64,000 nt of DNA. Source: Runella sp. MFBS21. GTDB lineage: Bacteria; Bacteroidota; Bacteroidia; Cytophagales; Spirosomataceae. The notes under the pieces were generated by a model, which saw only the letters and a program-made list of their open reading frames with translations, was not told the origin of the DNA and did not search any database. A program made the translations under genes and the position numbers. Position 1 is the first letter of the stretch; each line of letters begins with the position of its first letter. Below are positions 19,501 through 27,419 of the stretch, piece after piece. The stretch spans positions 186,001 to 250,000 of the forward strand of contig NZ_JARNTW010000009.1 in the NCBI RefSeq assembly GCF_029433105.1, written 5' to 3'.

Positions 19501-19584
19501 GGTACAGATCCTGAAAGTGGTGGTACAGCCAGAGGGTTTCCTGTGCCTAGAAGCTGGACGCTTGGATTGAATGTTGGATTTTAA
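16570..19584 (+). CDS. SusC/RagA-family TonB-dependent outer-membrane transporter
   Basis: SusC-type porins import oligosaccharides through the outer membrane under TonB control, with a SusD lid. From ATG 16570 the protein is 1004 residues. The parts in order are a signal peptide ending ...CSFMASAS, a carboxypeptidase-regulatory-like domain (RGTVRDAENNAALPGVNL, about 36-115), the TonB-box/plug transition EVVVVGYGTQSKR, a plug with ALRGRVAGVQ and VLDGIFFNG, and a 22-strand barrel ending in an aromatic-terminated strand (SWTLGLNVGF). A GTG at 16501 gives a longer frame without a signal at its front. It is the first gene of a six-gene operon. Confidence 0.95.
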   Translation: MLNPLQSRVLLKPTLRICTLSLLLLCSFMASASDRLLRGTVRDAENNAALPGVNLIIKGTQRGVISDVNGKYELRISEQDAQLVVSFVGYLTQTIEIGSKTEIDINLKVDQKALDEVVVVGYGTQSKRFVTGAVTKVEMKQTENLPNTNVTQALRGRVAGVQFTDNGRPGQGGSILVRGPRSLSGGNNPLIVLDGIFFNGNLADINPTDIESMEVLKDASAAAIYGSRAANGVILITSKKGTTEKPTIRFNMFSGVSDFSYKVKLLTPERYLQKILDYRQAAGLTHDPAQIKSYLQPSELVNYEKGQTIDPWDLVSQNAKINSYDLNISGRTSNTNYYVSASLTNEKGLMFNDNQKRLSFRTNIENNLTKWLTIGMNATYVRRDLSGREADSPYSVSPYGTPFYEDGEPTQWLVPEDQISGNPVRSALLTTNEEISNNLFANFYVLFSIPQVDGLTYRINYSPNYRWQHNYNFFRQDKHFAGNTTSASKFNREDSDWVLENILAYNHRFNENHALDATLLYGRNHLGFESTTANASQLSSDALGWNNLGLGGILTNTSSAAASDGVSSMFRLNYRFKDKYLLTLTARRDGSSVFAANNKYATFPSGAFSWILSEEKFMESIPFIDMIKLRASYGAVGNQAISPYQSLSLSATTRYVFGDGGASSLGVYPSSMANADLKWETTYTSNVAVDFELFKGRLGGTFELYNMNTKNLLMERSLPTMTGYNSVWTNLGATNNRGLEISLNSTNFRKGKFEWNTNVVFSTNKNKIVHLYQSDTNGDGLEDDDLGNKWFIGQPVNVAYDYVFDGIYQEGDQIPSGFKPGYVKLKDLNGDGRITAADDRTIIGQMGQPKVRWGITNTFNYHNFSLSVFVNAMQGWIATLNELDIEYFLSGSGNYPNRPVNRLDAGWWTPQNKSNTRPSLGYPNPFLHNYYLSRNFIRIQDVSLTYNVPKSILNKIKLANARVFASGKNLATFTDWLGTDPESGGTARGFPVPRSWTLGLNVGF

Positions 19585-19610
19585 TAGCTCTCAATAAAAT
19601 GGAAGATAAC

Positions 19611-21272
19611 ATGAAAATTTTTTTGAATAGTCGGTGGAAAACACCTAGATTCTCTCTCTTTATCCTCTTCTTGGTAGGGCTTTCCCTCACTGCCTGTGAA
19701 GATAATTTCTTAAATGAAAAACCCTTAGCTTCGTTAAATTCGGAGATTGTGTTGACTTCAAAGGCAGGGTTTGAGACTTATATCACCGCATTGCATATGT
19801 CTGCTCGGGAAGAACTTGGGAAGTTTGATTCTTTTGGATGGTATATTAATCAACAAATGGGTACAGACATCGCCTGTAGTGGTGAGAATGCGGCTGCTAA
19901 TTTTCGTAATTATGACACTTACCTCACACCCGCCACTTTGTGTGTACAACGATACTGGGATTGGGCTTATTCGGATATGCTCTTGAAAGCCAATACGATT
20001 ATTGTCTATGCCAACAAACCTGAGTTAAGTAAAATTTGGACCAATGAGGCAGAAAAAAACGCTATTATAGCTGAAGCATGTTTTTTTAGAGCCTATACTC
20101 ACAATTTTTTAGCAAATCTCTATGGTGGTGTACCTATTGTGGATACAATTTATTCGGGTCCTAAAACCGATTTTGTTAGAAATACTCGCACTGAAGTATA
20201 TGAGTCGGCTAAAAAAGATTTGGAATTTGCTTCTAAGTGGCTACCAGCTACAGTCGCTAAAGCAAACGAAGGACGTGTAGTGAAAGCTGCTGCTGACCAT
20301 TTACTCTCGGAGGTTTACATTAGTTTAAAAGAATATGACAAATCCATAACTAGTGCTTCGGAAGTAATTAACTCTGGACTTTATCAGCTAATGACAACGC
20401 GGTTTGGCACCGAAAAAGACTTGCCTGGAGATGTATATTCGGATTTGTTTAAAGACGGTAATCAAAATCGTAGCTCTGGAAATTTGGAGTCCATTTTTAA
20501 CTGGCAATTTGAAGACCAAACCCCAGGAGGGCAGGGAGGAAATAGTGGCAACTACTTACTCAGGGCTTGGGCTCCTTTTTATATTAATGTGAGAGATCCT
20601 GACGGTAAGCCTGGTATGATCATCGTCGATAGTTTAGGCCGTGGTGTAGGCTGGGTAAGACCTACGAGTTACTTCTTATACGACTTATGGGCTAACAATT
20701 GGTCAAATGATATTCGTAATTCTAGGCATAATATTCGTCGTGACCATTATTATACAAATCCTGCGTCGGCTTATTTCCGCAAGATGGTAGAGAAAAGTCA
20801 TTATGCCAAACTTGATACCTTCCAGATGCTTTATCCAACACTTAGAAAAGTAGAGGGGAAAGTTGGAAAGTCAGGAAATAATACTACTGGACGGACTTTT
20901 AAAGATTTTATGGTCTTTCGTTTAGCCGAGACGTATCTCCTTCGTGCTGAGGCATATATGTACAAAGGGGACTTGGTAAAAGCAGCCGCCGATATTAATA
21001 AAGTAAGAGAACGGGCTCAAGCTAAGCCAGTAGTCCCTGCCCAAGTTGATTTAGATTATATTTTAGATGAACGCGCCCGAGAACTGATTACAGAAGAGCC
21101 TCGTCACAGGACATTGGTAAGAACTGGGAAATTGGTCGAAAGAGTACGAAAGTACAATCTACGAGCTGATACTAGAGCTACTATTCAAGAAAAACACGCT
21201 TTTTGGCCTATTCCACAAAGTGCTATCGACGCCAACTTCAGCAAAAAATTAGAACAAAATCCAGGTTATTAG
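19611..21272 (+). CDS. SusD/RagB-family glycan-binding lipoprotein
   Basis: SusD lipoproteins cap the SusC porin and bind the glycan. The protein has a lipoprotein signal (FSLFILFLVGLSLTAC), the typical EDNFLNEKP start of the mature chain, an internal TPR-like SusD core (EACFFRAYTHNFLANLYGGV) and the C-terminal region FRLAETYLLRAEAYMYKGD and DERARELITEEPRHRTLVRTG. I prefer ATG 19611 (553 residues) because the ATG at 19599 adds MEDN ahead of the signal. It lies 26 bp after susC and 12 bp before the next gene. The SusC/SusD pair marks a polysaccharide utilisation locus; its substrate must be inferred from the enzymes. Confidence 0.94.
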   Translation: MKIFLNSRWKTPRFSLFILFLVGLSLTACEDNFLNEKPLASLNSEIVLTSKAGFETYITALHMSAREELGKFDSFGWYINQQMGTDIACSGENAAANFRNYDTYLTPATLCVQRYWDWAYSDMLLKANTIIVYANKPELSKIWTNEAEKNAIIAEACFFRAYTHNFLANLYGGVPIVDTIYSGPKTDFVRNTRTEVYESAKKDLEFASKWLPATVAKANEGRVVKAAADHLLSEVYISLKEYDKSITSASEVINSGLYQLMTTRFGTEKDLPGDVYSDLFKDGNQNRSSGNLESIFNWQFEDQTPGGQGGNSGNYLLRAWAPFYINVRDPDGKPGMIIVDSLGRGVGWVRPTSYFLYDLWANNWSNDIRNSRHNIRRDHYYTNPASAYFRKMVEKSHYAKLDTFQMLYPTLRKVEGKVGKSGNNTTGRTFKDFMVFRLAETYLLRAEAYMYKGDLVKAAADINKVRERAQAKPVVPAQVDLDYILDERARELITEEPRHRTLVRTGKLVERVRKYNLRADTRATIQEKHAFWPIPQSAIDANFSKKLEQNPGY

Positions 21273-21284
21273 TAATGACGAATC

Positions 21285-22532
21285 ATGATGATTAAGAATG
21301 ACAAATTTTCGCAAAAAAAATATGGAGCATGGGTAGCCTTACTCATTGCGCTATGGTTTGGAAGGCCAATCGTAGCCCAAGAAATAGCCACTGTAGATGC
21401 TGCATTAATACCCCCCAAAATAAATACATCACCCCTGCCAATTTATGATTATGATAAGTTGGATTATGGAATGACTATTGGCGTCGAACGCACTCCTAAA
21501 GGACGTATATGGGCATGTTGGGTTGGTGGAGGAGACAATGATGATGCTTTTTTTGTTCTCAATACTAGCGATGACGACGGTCAAACATGGTCTAAACCAA
21601 AAATGGTAATTGACCCTCACAATCCTTCTCTGAAGGAAAAACGACGAACGGTCGTGGGGTGTTTATGGCTAGATCCTGATGGGAAACTATGGCTATTTTT
21701 TGACCAATCTATGACTATGTTTGATGGTCGGGATGGAAATTGGTATACTGTATGTGAAAATCCCGATGCCTCTAATCCTGTATGGTCTGCCCCTGTAAGA
21801 ATTTCGGATGGATGTACTTTGAATAAACCTATCGTTTTGAGAGATGGCACTTGGCTATTGCCAGTATCGTTGTGGGATCGGACAAAAATTAAGGAGACTT
21901 ATAAAGACGCTTTTCATGAGCTAGACTCTTTACGTATGGCCAATGTGTTTGCATCTAATGATCAAGGAAAAACATGGACTCGTCGGGGGGGAGTTCGTTA
22001 TCCTCAACCTCAATTTGATGAACACCACATTATAGAACGTAAAGATGGCACATTGTGGATGACAGCACGAACAGGTAACGGGATGTGGGAAAGTGTGTCA
22101 ACAGATAAGGGAAAAACGTGGTCAGAACCCCAAAAATACCTGGAACATATTGGTTCTAGGCATTTTATGCGACGTTTACAATCAGGCCGGATTTTGATGA
22201 TACGACATGGGGCTATTGATGAAAAGACCAAGTTTCGTTCGAAGCTCACCGCTTATTTGTCAGAAGATGATGGAAAAACATGGATAGGAGGGTTGATGTT
22301 AGATGAGCGTCGAGGTATTTCATATCCAGATGGTTTTCAAGCCCCCGACGGCACCATTTATATTTCTTATGACCGTAATCGGGATTTCGATGGGGAAATA
22401 TTGATGGCACGTTTTACCGAAAAAGACATTCTCGAAGGTCGATTTGGTGGGCGTAAGTCAAAAGCAAAAATAGTAATAAGCAGGCCTTTAGGGTTAGATA
22501 AATTAGTTGCTCCTTCCGAAATAGCTAAATAA
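21285..22532 (+). CDS. Secreted sialidase-fold (BNR repeat) protein
   Basis: A 415-residue six-bladed beta-propeller protein of the BNR_2/sialidase superfamily. After a signal peptide (ALLIALWFGRPIVAQ) it carries four Asp-box motifs: SDDDGQTW at 95-102, SNDQGKTW at 224-231, STDKGKTW at 272-279 and SEDDGKTW at 326-333. Members of this fold cleave terminal sialic or other ulosonic acids, but several related groups act on other sugars or have no known activity, and I cannot identify the complete arginine triad by eye. In the operon it would release the sugar that the next three genes transport, phosphorylate and cleave. It overlaps the following start codon by one base (TAATG). Confidence 0.85.
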   Translation: MMIKNDKFSQKKYGAWVALLIALWFGRPIVAQEIATVDAALIPPKINTSPLPIYDYDKLDYGMTIGVERTPKGRIWACWVGGGDNDDAFFVLNTSDDDGQTWSKPKMVIDPHNPSLKEKRRTVVGCLWLDPDGKLWLFFDQSMTMFDGRDGNWYTVCENPDASNPVWSAPVRISDGCTLNKPIVLRDGTWLLPVSLWDRTKIKETYKDAFHELDSLRMANVFASNDQGKTWTRRGGVRYPQPQFDEHHIIERKDGTLWMTARTGNGMWESVSTDKGKTWSEPQKYLEHIGSRHFMRRLQSGRILMIRHGAIDEKTKFRSKLTAYLSEDDGKTWIGGLMLDERRGISYPDGFQAPDGTIYISYDRNRDFDGEILMARFTEKDILEGRFGGRKSKAKIVISRPLGLDKLVAPSEIAK

Positions 22533-23599
22533 TGAATATATACAAATTTTCGGCAATAGGAGCGGGTATTTGCCTGTTTTGTACCCTTATCATGACTTTT
22601 CTATACGATAGCACTTCGGCTAGTCCTGCCCTTATTGCCTTCTTTTGCTTTCTCGCTTTTAGTTTCAGAGGCTATGAAGCACTAAAAAGCTACACCTATA
22701 CGGTAATGATTTTGGGGGCGGTTACTATGGCTTTATACTATCCGCACTATTTTCGGGAGTGGGGTGATTTTAAGCTAACGAGTCTCATCACTCCCCTTAT
22801 CCAGCTCATTATGTTTGGCATGGGAACGTCTATGAGCCTGCAAGATTTTGTTGGGGTAATCAAGATGCCTAAAGGGGTGTTGATTGGGGTCACAAGTCAT
22901 TTCATTATTATGCCTTTGTTGGGTTTTACTCTCGCGCGATTGAGCCCTTTAGAACCCGAAATTGCGGCGGGTATCATCCTGATTGGCTGTTCGCCCAATG
23001 GTATGGCTTCTAATGTTATCTCTTATTTGGCCAAAGCCAATTTGGCTCTTTCAGTGACAATTACAGCGATTTCTACCTTACTATCTCCCTTTGTTACACC
23101 CGTATTGATGAATACTTTGGCAGGGGCTTTTGTCGAAATAGATGTATGGCATATGATGTGGGATATCATGAAAATGGTCATTTTGCCGATTGGTGCGGGG
23201 TTACTTTTCAATCGATTGTTTAGTGGCAAAATCCAATGGCTCGACGATGCTATGCCGCTTATCTCCATGTTTGGGATTGGTTTTTCGATTGTGGTCATTA
23301 CCGCTGCGGGACGCGACAATCTGGTGAGTATTGGACCTATTTTATTGTTGTTGGTGCTGATTCACAATTTGACCGGCTATTTTCTTGGGTATTGGTCGGC
23401 TCGTTTATGTAAAATGAACGAACGCGATTGCCGTACCATTGCTATCGAAGTTGGAATGCAAAATGGCGGTTTGGCTTCGGGTATTGCTAAAGAAATGGGT
23501 AAAATAGCAACAGTAGGATTAGCGCCGGCCATTTTCGGACCATTGATGAACGTAACGGGGTCGCTATTGGCATCATGGTGGCACAAAAGAACTTCCTAA
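22532..23599 (+). CDS. BASS-family (bile acid:sodium symporter-like) transporter
   Basis: A 355-residue inner-membrane transporter with about ten helices, belonging to the bile acid:Na+ symporter superfamily. Typical motifs are MFGMGTSMSLQDF, IGCSPNGMASNVISYLAKAN and EVGMQNGGLASGIA, which form the crossed discontinuous helices around the sodium sites. Known bacterial relatives carry bile acids, pantoate/ketopantoate and other organic anions, so a keto or sugar acid is a plausible cargo. It has an N-terminal extension with two extra helices (about residues 5-60) compared with the shortest members. The start shares a base with the preceding stop, which suggests translational coupling. Confidence 0.9.
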   Translation: MNIYKFSAIGAGICLFCTLIMTFLYDSTSASPALIAFFCFLAFSFRGYEALKSYTYTVMILGAVTMALYYPHYFREWGDFKLTSLITPLIQLIMFGMGTSMSLQDFVGVIKMPKGVLIGVTSHFIIMPLLGFTLARLSPLEPEIAAGIILIGCSPNGMASNVISYLAKANLALSVTITAISTLLSPFVTPVLMNTLAGAFVEIDVWHMMWDIMKMVILPIGAGLLFNRLFSGKIQWLDDAMPLISMFGIGFSIVVITAAGRDNLVSIGPILLLLVLIHNLTGYFLGYWSARLCKMNERDCRTIAIEVGMQNGGLASGIAKEMGKIATVGLAPAIFGPLMNVTGSLLASWWHKRTS

Positions 23600-23608
23600 T
23601 TCACGAGC

Positions 23609-24703
23609 ATGACAAACCGACAGAGTATTTATTACTGGAAATGTGACCGTCCTTCTGCTTTTTTTGCATTGGAAGAGCGCGAAGATATTTTGGAAACAGC
23701 CGAAATAGAAACCTTATTACATCCTGTTTTAGCGAATTATTTTGGAAGTGAAAACGTACGTCTCCGTTCAGGTAATGGGCAAGGGAATCACTTGACATAC
23801 GTGGCTGAATACAATGGTATACAACGATTTATTCGTATTGAAAATGGCCCCGAAGGCGATGATTTTATGGAAATTGAAGCACGTGTTTTGACAGAAATAA
23901 AATCCCTTGGTGTGCCTGCTCCTGTTGTGTATGCGGTAGATGCTACTCGTCACCATGTCCCTTTTGCATATCAAGTATTGGAATATTTACCCTATCCTGA
24001 TTTAAACAAAATCCATAAAGCAGGTGAACTGAATCTTTTGGCGGTTGCCCAAAAAATCGGAGAGAATATAGCCCAATGGCAAGCTGTCGAATTAGAGGGT
24101 TTTGGGCCGTTTGACCCTATTGTATTGAGGAAAACAGGAAAACTCAAAGGTCTGCATCCTACTTACCGCGATTATTTCTTTTTGAATTGGAAAAAGCACC
24201 TAGATTTTTTAGTAGTACGCAAGTTTTTAAAAGCCTCCGAGTCGAACGAGATAGAGCAGCTAGTGCTTCAATATGAACAATTTCTCAGGGTACCACAGGG
24301 GTGTTTAGTACACAAAGACTTGGCCTTGTGGAATATCTTAGGAGAGCCTAATGAGATAAAAGCGTTTATTGATTGGGATGATACCGTTTCGGGCGATATC
24401 ACCGACGATTTGTCGTTGTTGGCGTGTTTTCATACCGGAATAGTGGTTGTAGAGGCTATGAAGGGTTATGAGTCTATTAAGCCTTTACCACCTGATTTTT
24501 TGCCCCGCTTTTGGTTGCATTTACTTCGTAATATGGTGGTAAAAGCCGTGATTAGAGTAGGTGCTAACTATTTTGATAGAAAGTCAGACTTTTTTCTGAT
24601 TGGGTCTGATTCAGACGGGGCTGCTTTGAAAACGTTTACACTACAACGTATCAAAATGGCGTGTCTTGGTTTACAAAACAAAATTCAAATCAAAGACTTA
24701 TGA
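23609..24703 (+). CDS. Aminoglycoside phosphotransferase-fold small-molecule kinase
   Basis: A 364-residue kinase of the APH/choline-kinase fold. The nucleotide lobe includes RFIRIENGPEGDDFMEIEARV with a likely lysine-replacing region, the catalytic loop HKDLALWN is at 235-242 (Brenner motif HxDxxxxN) and the metal-binding IDWDD is at 254-258. Such proteins phosphorylate sugars, choline, homoserine or antibiotics. The operon makes a sugar or sugar acid the likely substrate rather than an antibiotic. The first strand lacks an evident invariant lysine, which should be checked in a model. It starts 9 bp after the transporter, and its stop overlaps the next ATG (ATGA). Confidence 0.82.
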   Translation: MTNRQSIYYWKCDRPSAFFALEEREDILETAEIETLLHPVLANYFGSENVRLRSGNGQGNHLTYVAEYNGIQRFIRIENGPEGDDFMEIEARVLTEIKSLGVPAPVVYAVDATRHHVPFAYQVLEYLPYPDLNKIHKAGELNLLAVAQKIGENIAQWQAVELEGFGPFDPIVLRKTGKLKGLHPTYRDYFFLNWKKHLDFLVVRKFLKASESNEIEQLVLQYEQFLRVPQGCLVHKDLALWNILGEPNEIKAFIDWDDTVSGDITDDLSLLACFHTGIVVVEAMKGYESIKPLPPDFLPRFWLHLLRNMVVKAVIRVGANYFDRKSDFFLIGSDSDGAALKTFTLQRIKMACLGLQNKIQIKDL

Positions 24704-25425
24704 GTGATTCAAATGCAAAACTATTGAGTCTTGGTACTTGGTTGTCAATTGGTTCGCCCGTGATTGCAGAGCTGGCTTCAGAGTGTGGTTTTGATTGGTT
24801 GTTATTCGATTTAGAGCATGGTTGTATCACTGACGCGGAAGTGCTGGCCAATCTACAAGCGGCCAAACGTGAAGGTACTAAACTCATCGTGCGAGTAGGG
24901 AAACTAGATACGGCGTTGATTGCTAAGTTGTTGGATTGGGGTGCTTCGGGTATTATGCTACCTCATGTTTCTACTCCTGAGCAAGCCGAGGCTTGTGTCA
25001 ATGCCATGAATTACCCACCTTTAGGACATCGAGGTTATTCAAGTTCGGCGCGTGTTTTTAAATATGGCCTTGATGTTCGAACTACTTTCGCTCCCTTGTT
25101 TTTATGCCAAATTGAAGATTACGAAGGGGTAACAAACGTTGAACACATCGCGGCTGTGAAGGGGGTTGATGTATTATTTGTGGGGCCTGCCGATTTGAAA
25201 TTAGACCTTTCGACCCGGCATCCTCACCAAACTATGCCCTATGAAGAAGCTCTCAAGAAGGTAAGTAGCGCAGCTGATTTCCACCAAAAGCAAGCGGGAA
25301 TTTTAATCCGCAATTTCTCCGATATTACGGTGCTGAAGCAAATGGGTTTTTCGTGTCTGGCTTTAGGGTCTGATTTAGGCTTGCTTAGAGAGGGTTTTAT
25401 AGCTATAAAATCTAAGTTTTTATAA
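24700..25425 (+). CDS. HpcH/HpaI-family class II aldolase
   Basis: A 241-residue pyruvate-dependent class II aldolase of the HpcH/HpaI/RhmA type, which splits 2-keto-3-deoxy or 4-hydroxy-2-keto acids into pyruvate and an aldehyde. The catalytic histidine lies in FDLEHG (36-41), the arginine in IVRVGK (R65), and the metal ligands in QIED (about 143) and GPADL (about 167). GYSSSAR provides the substrate loop. ATG 24700 overlaps the kinase stop codon by ATGA; an in-frame GTG at 24661 would lie inside that gene, so I reject it. A strong terminator follows, making this the last gene of the operon. Confidence 0.9.
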   Translation: MSDSNAKLLSLGTWLSIGSPVIAELASECGFDWLLFDLEHGCITDAEVLANLQAAKREGTKLIVRVGKLDTALIAKLLDWGASGIMLPHVSTPEQAEACVNAMNYPPLGHRGYSSSARVFKYGLDVRTTFAPLFLCQIEDYEGVTNVEHIAAVKGVDVLFVGPADLKLDLSTRHPHQTMPYEEALKKVSSAADFHQKQAGILIRNFSDITVLKQMGFSCLALGSDLGLLREGFIAIKSKFL

Positions 25426-25476
25426 GAGGATTTTATTTATAAAATACGAGAGTTAGCCCAGATTGAGGTGATTCAT

Positions 25477-25521
25477 AAAAAACCCTTCTGTTTGGTGTTT
25501 ACTCAAACAGAAGGGTTTTTT
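25477..25521 (+). terminator. Terminator of the SusC-to-aldolase operon
   Basis: Perfect 18-base arms (aaaaaacccttctgtttg and complement) with a 9-nt loop and T6, about 50 bp after the aldolase stop. Confidence 0.9.
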
Positions 25522-25731
25522 ATGCTTATTATTTGTTTTTTGTAGGCTATTAGCCACAAACCTTGTGCCTCTCCGAGGCAGAATATGAGAATGTTGTTGG
25601 AGAAGCTCAACCTTTGTAGCATAAGATTTTGATTTTTACACAAACTTATTACAAATCTTAAGCTTCTCTCTGGCATCTGTTATAGGCTAGCTATGCTCTA
25701 CAATCTGTGGAATGACATATTAGTTTTATGT
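25522..25731. other. Intergenic region with small inverted repeats
   Basis: Between the operon terminator and the convergent DUF4394 gene there is no gene. A small hairpin (gcctc-tcc-gaggc, 25567-25579) and a split inverted repeat are visible: gagaagct (25600-25607) plus taagattt (25622-25629) mirror aaatcttaagcttctc (25663-25678). Their role is unknown; one may terminate the minus-strand gene. Confidence 0.4.
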
Positions 25732-27264
25732 TTAAAAACCCAGACCTACCGTCATACCGTTAATCGTGGGATTGCCAGGAAGGGTGGCACCACCGGTAGC
25801 AGCACCCGTCGAAAGATTGATGGTATATACTCGAGTAGTACCACCAGAACGCAACAAGGCATAAGCGGTGCCGCTCGCTCCCCCAATATCAAATCCATTG
25901 GCGCTTTCGACCGTAATGCCTAACGAGCCTATTGCTACTAAAGTACCATTATTGGGTGGGTTTTGCATATATAGCATCGCATTGCTACCCGTTGGAGTTT
26001 CGATGTCATACAGAGTAGTAGTAGCTGTACCAGCAAAATTGTTGGTGTAAGCTGCTGCCGAAACCACGGCGGCTCCTGGGTTTAGATTGGGGTCGGTAGT
26101 AGTTACAGCACCCGTTACAGGACTTACACGTAAGTTTTGTTGAGCATTGCTTACTACTCTAATCAAGTCAGGAACGGGGTTGAAGTCAAACCCAAAATTG
26201 GTACCTGAAAGAGCGGGCGAAAAAGGTCCACTACCGAGTGCTGTAGCGGTGGCAGTAGTATTGTTGTTGACATTGATAGTATAGATTCGGCTCGTGCTTC
26301 CCAAAGCATACAATTGACCATTGACAGGCCGCATATCAATTCCTAAGAGGGTTTCGCTAGGTTGTAGCCCCATGATAGTCTTGGTAGTAAGAACTGGATT
26401 CATCGGGTTGAAAATATGCAAATTGTTGGAAGCATCGATGGCATACGCTACAGGTTCAGTAGGAATCGCTATGCCTATGATATTGCCAGAGAGTGTCCCT
26501 AATTTTTGAAGACGGCCTGTGTTTAAATCAATTTGATTCAACTCGGATTGACCAAATACCGTAACGGCTGCAATGGCATTTCCGTCGGGAGCAATGTCAA
26601 AGCCTCCAGCGGCAGTAATATCTAATCCTAGTGGACCGACATCTACCAATCCGCCATTGTTGGGCGGGTCTTGTTTGTAAAGACGGTCGGTGGCGGGGTC
26701 AATGTCATACAGCGTGGTAGTGGTCACTCCGGCGCGGTTGTTGGTATAGGCAACGGCTGTGATTGTGGCACCCGCAACGCCGTTGATGTTCCCGTCGGGG
26801 GCTACTACGGCGCCAGTTTCAGGGTGTAAGCGTAAGTTTTGGCCCGTATTGGTTACCAATCTAATTCTATCTACAGTAGGGTTGAAATCCAATGCCACCA
26901 TTGTGCCATTGAGTGCTGGCGAAAAAGGGTTGCCAATGGCTCTTGCAGCACCAGTCATGGGATTGATGACATAAATGCGACTAGTACTACCTACTCCATA
27001 TAGCTGCCCCGTAGCAGGACGAAAATCGATGGATAGCATTTGTTCGCCTTGTTGAAGGCCACTAATACTTACGGTAGCTTGTGCGCTGCTCAAGGAGCGA
27101 AGATTATAGCTTAAAAGTTGGTTACCATCGGTCAGTGCATAAAAGTTAGCATCAGGGAGCGTGGTGGGGTCGGGTGGAAGACGGTGGTCTGTGCAAGCAT
27201 AGAATGTGGATAGTACTACTAAGAGCAATAGCCCTTTTAAAGAGAGTGTTTTCGCGTAAGACAT
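25732..27264 (-). CDS. Lipoprotein with two DUF4394 domains
   Basis: A 510-residue exported lipoprotein (signal LKGLLLLVVLSTFYAC) with two consecutive copies of DUF4394, about residues 36-262 and 270-508. Each copy has the pattern FYALT or AYAID, then L.GID.RP..GQLY.LGSTSRIY, DFNP..D.IR.V, Q.LR..P.TGAV and TTTLYDI. These strands look like a seven-bladed propeller. The function of DUF4394 is unknown. The high Gly/Thr/Asn content and the lipobox suggest surface or periplasmic exposure. It has no close neighbour on its strand, and a terminator of the adjacent gene lies upstream. Confidence 0.87.
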   Translation of the reverse strand: MSYAKTLSLKGLLLLVVLSTFYACTDHRLPPDPTTLPDANFYALTDGNQLLSYNLRSLSSAQATVSISGLQQGEQMLSIDFRPATGQLYGVGSTSRIYVINPMTGAARAIGNPFSPALNGTMVALDFNPTVDRIRLVTNTGQNLRLHPETGAVVAPDGNINGVAGATITAVAYTNNRAGVTTTTLYDIDPATDRLYKQDPPNNGGLVDVGPLGLDITAAGGFDIAPDGNAIAAVTVFGQSELNQIDLNTGRLQKLGTLSGNIIGIAIPTEPVAYAIDASNNLHIFNPMNPVLTTKTIMGLQPSETLLGIDMRPVNGQLYALGSTSRIYTINVNNNTTATATALGSGPFSPALSGTNFGFDFNPVPDLIRVVSNAQQNLRVSPVTGAVTTTDPNLNPGAAVVSAAAYTNNFAGTATTTLYDIETPTGSNAMLYMQNPPNNGTLVAIGSLGITVESANGFDIGGASGTAYALLRSGGTTRVYTINLSTGAATGGATLPGNPTINGMTVGLGF

Positions 27265-27377
27265 GACGTTAGTTTTTTTAAAGTGATTCGTTGTGAGATA
27301 CTTAAAAACTAGACGTATGTACGGAAAACAAAAGAGTTTTGGATTTGAGCAAAAAAGAATTATTTGAAGAAAAAATA

Positions 27378-27415
27378 AAAAGGCATCCAGCGTGCTTACA
27401 CTTTGGATGCCTTTT
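27378..27415 (-). terminator. Terminator of the sialidase-fold/GH29 fusion gene
   Basis: Twelve-base perfect arms (aaaaggcatcca / tggatgcctttt) with a 14-nt loop, followed on the minus strand by a run rich in T, five bases after the stop. Confidence 0.85.
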
Positions 27416-27419
27416 AGTT

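Noticed and set aside
21285-22532. Definite GH33 exo-sialidase
   Set aside because: Asp boxes show the fold only; the full catalytic set could not be confirmed by eye, and no NanA/NanE/NanK gene is nearby.
23609-24703. Aminoglycoside resistance gene
   Set aside because: The fold is shared by many small-molecule kinases, and the gene sits inside a carbohydrate operon with ATGA coupling to an aldolase.
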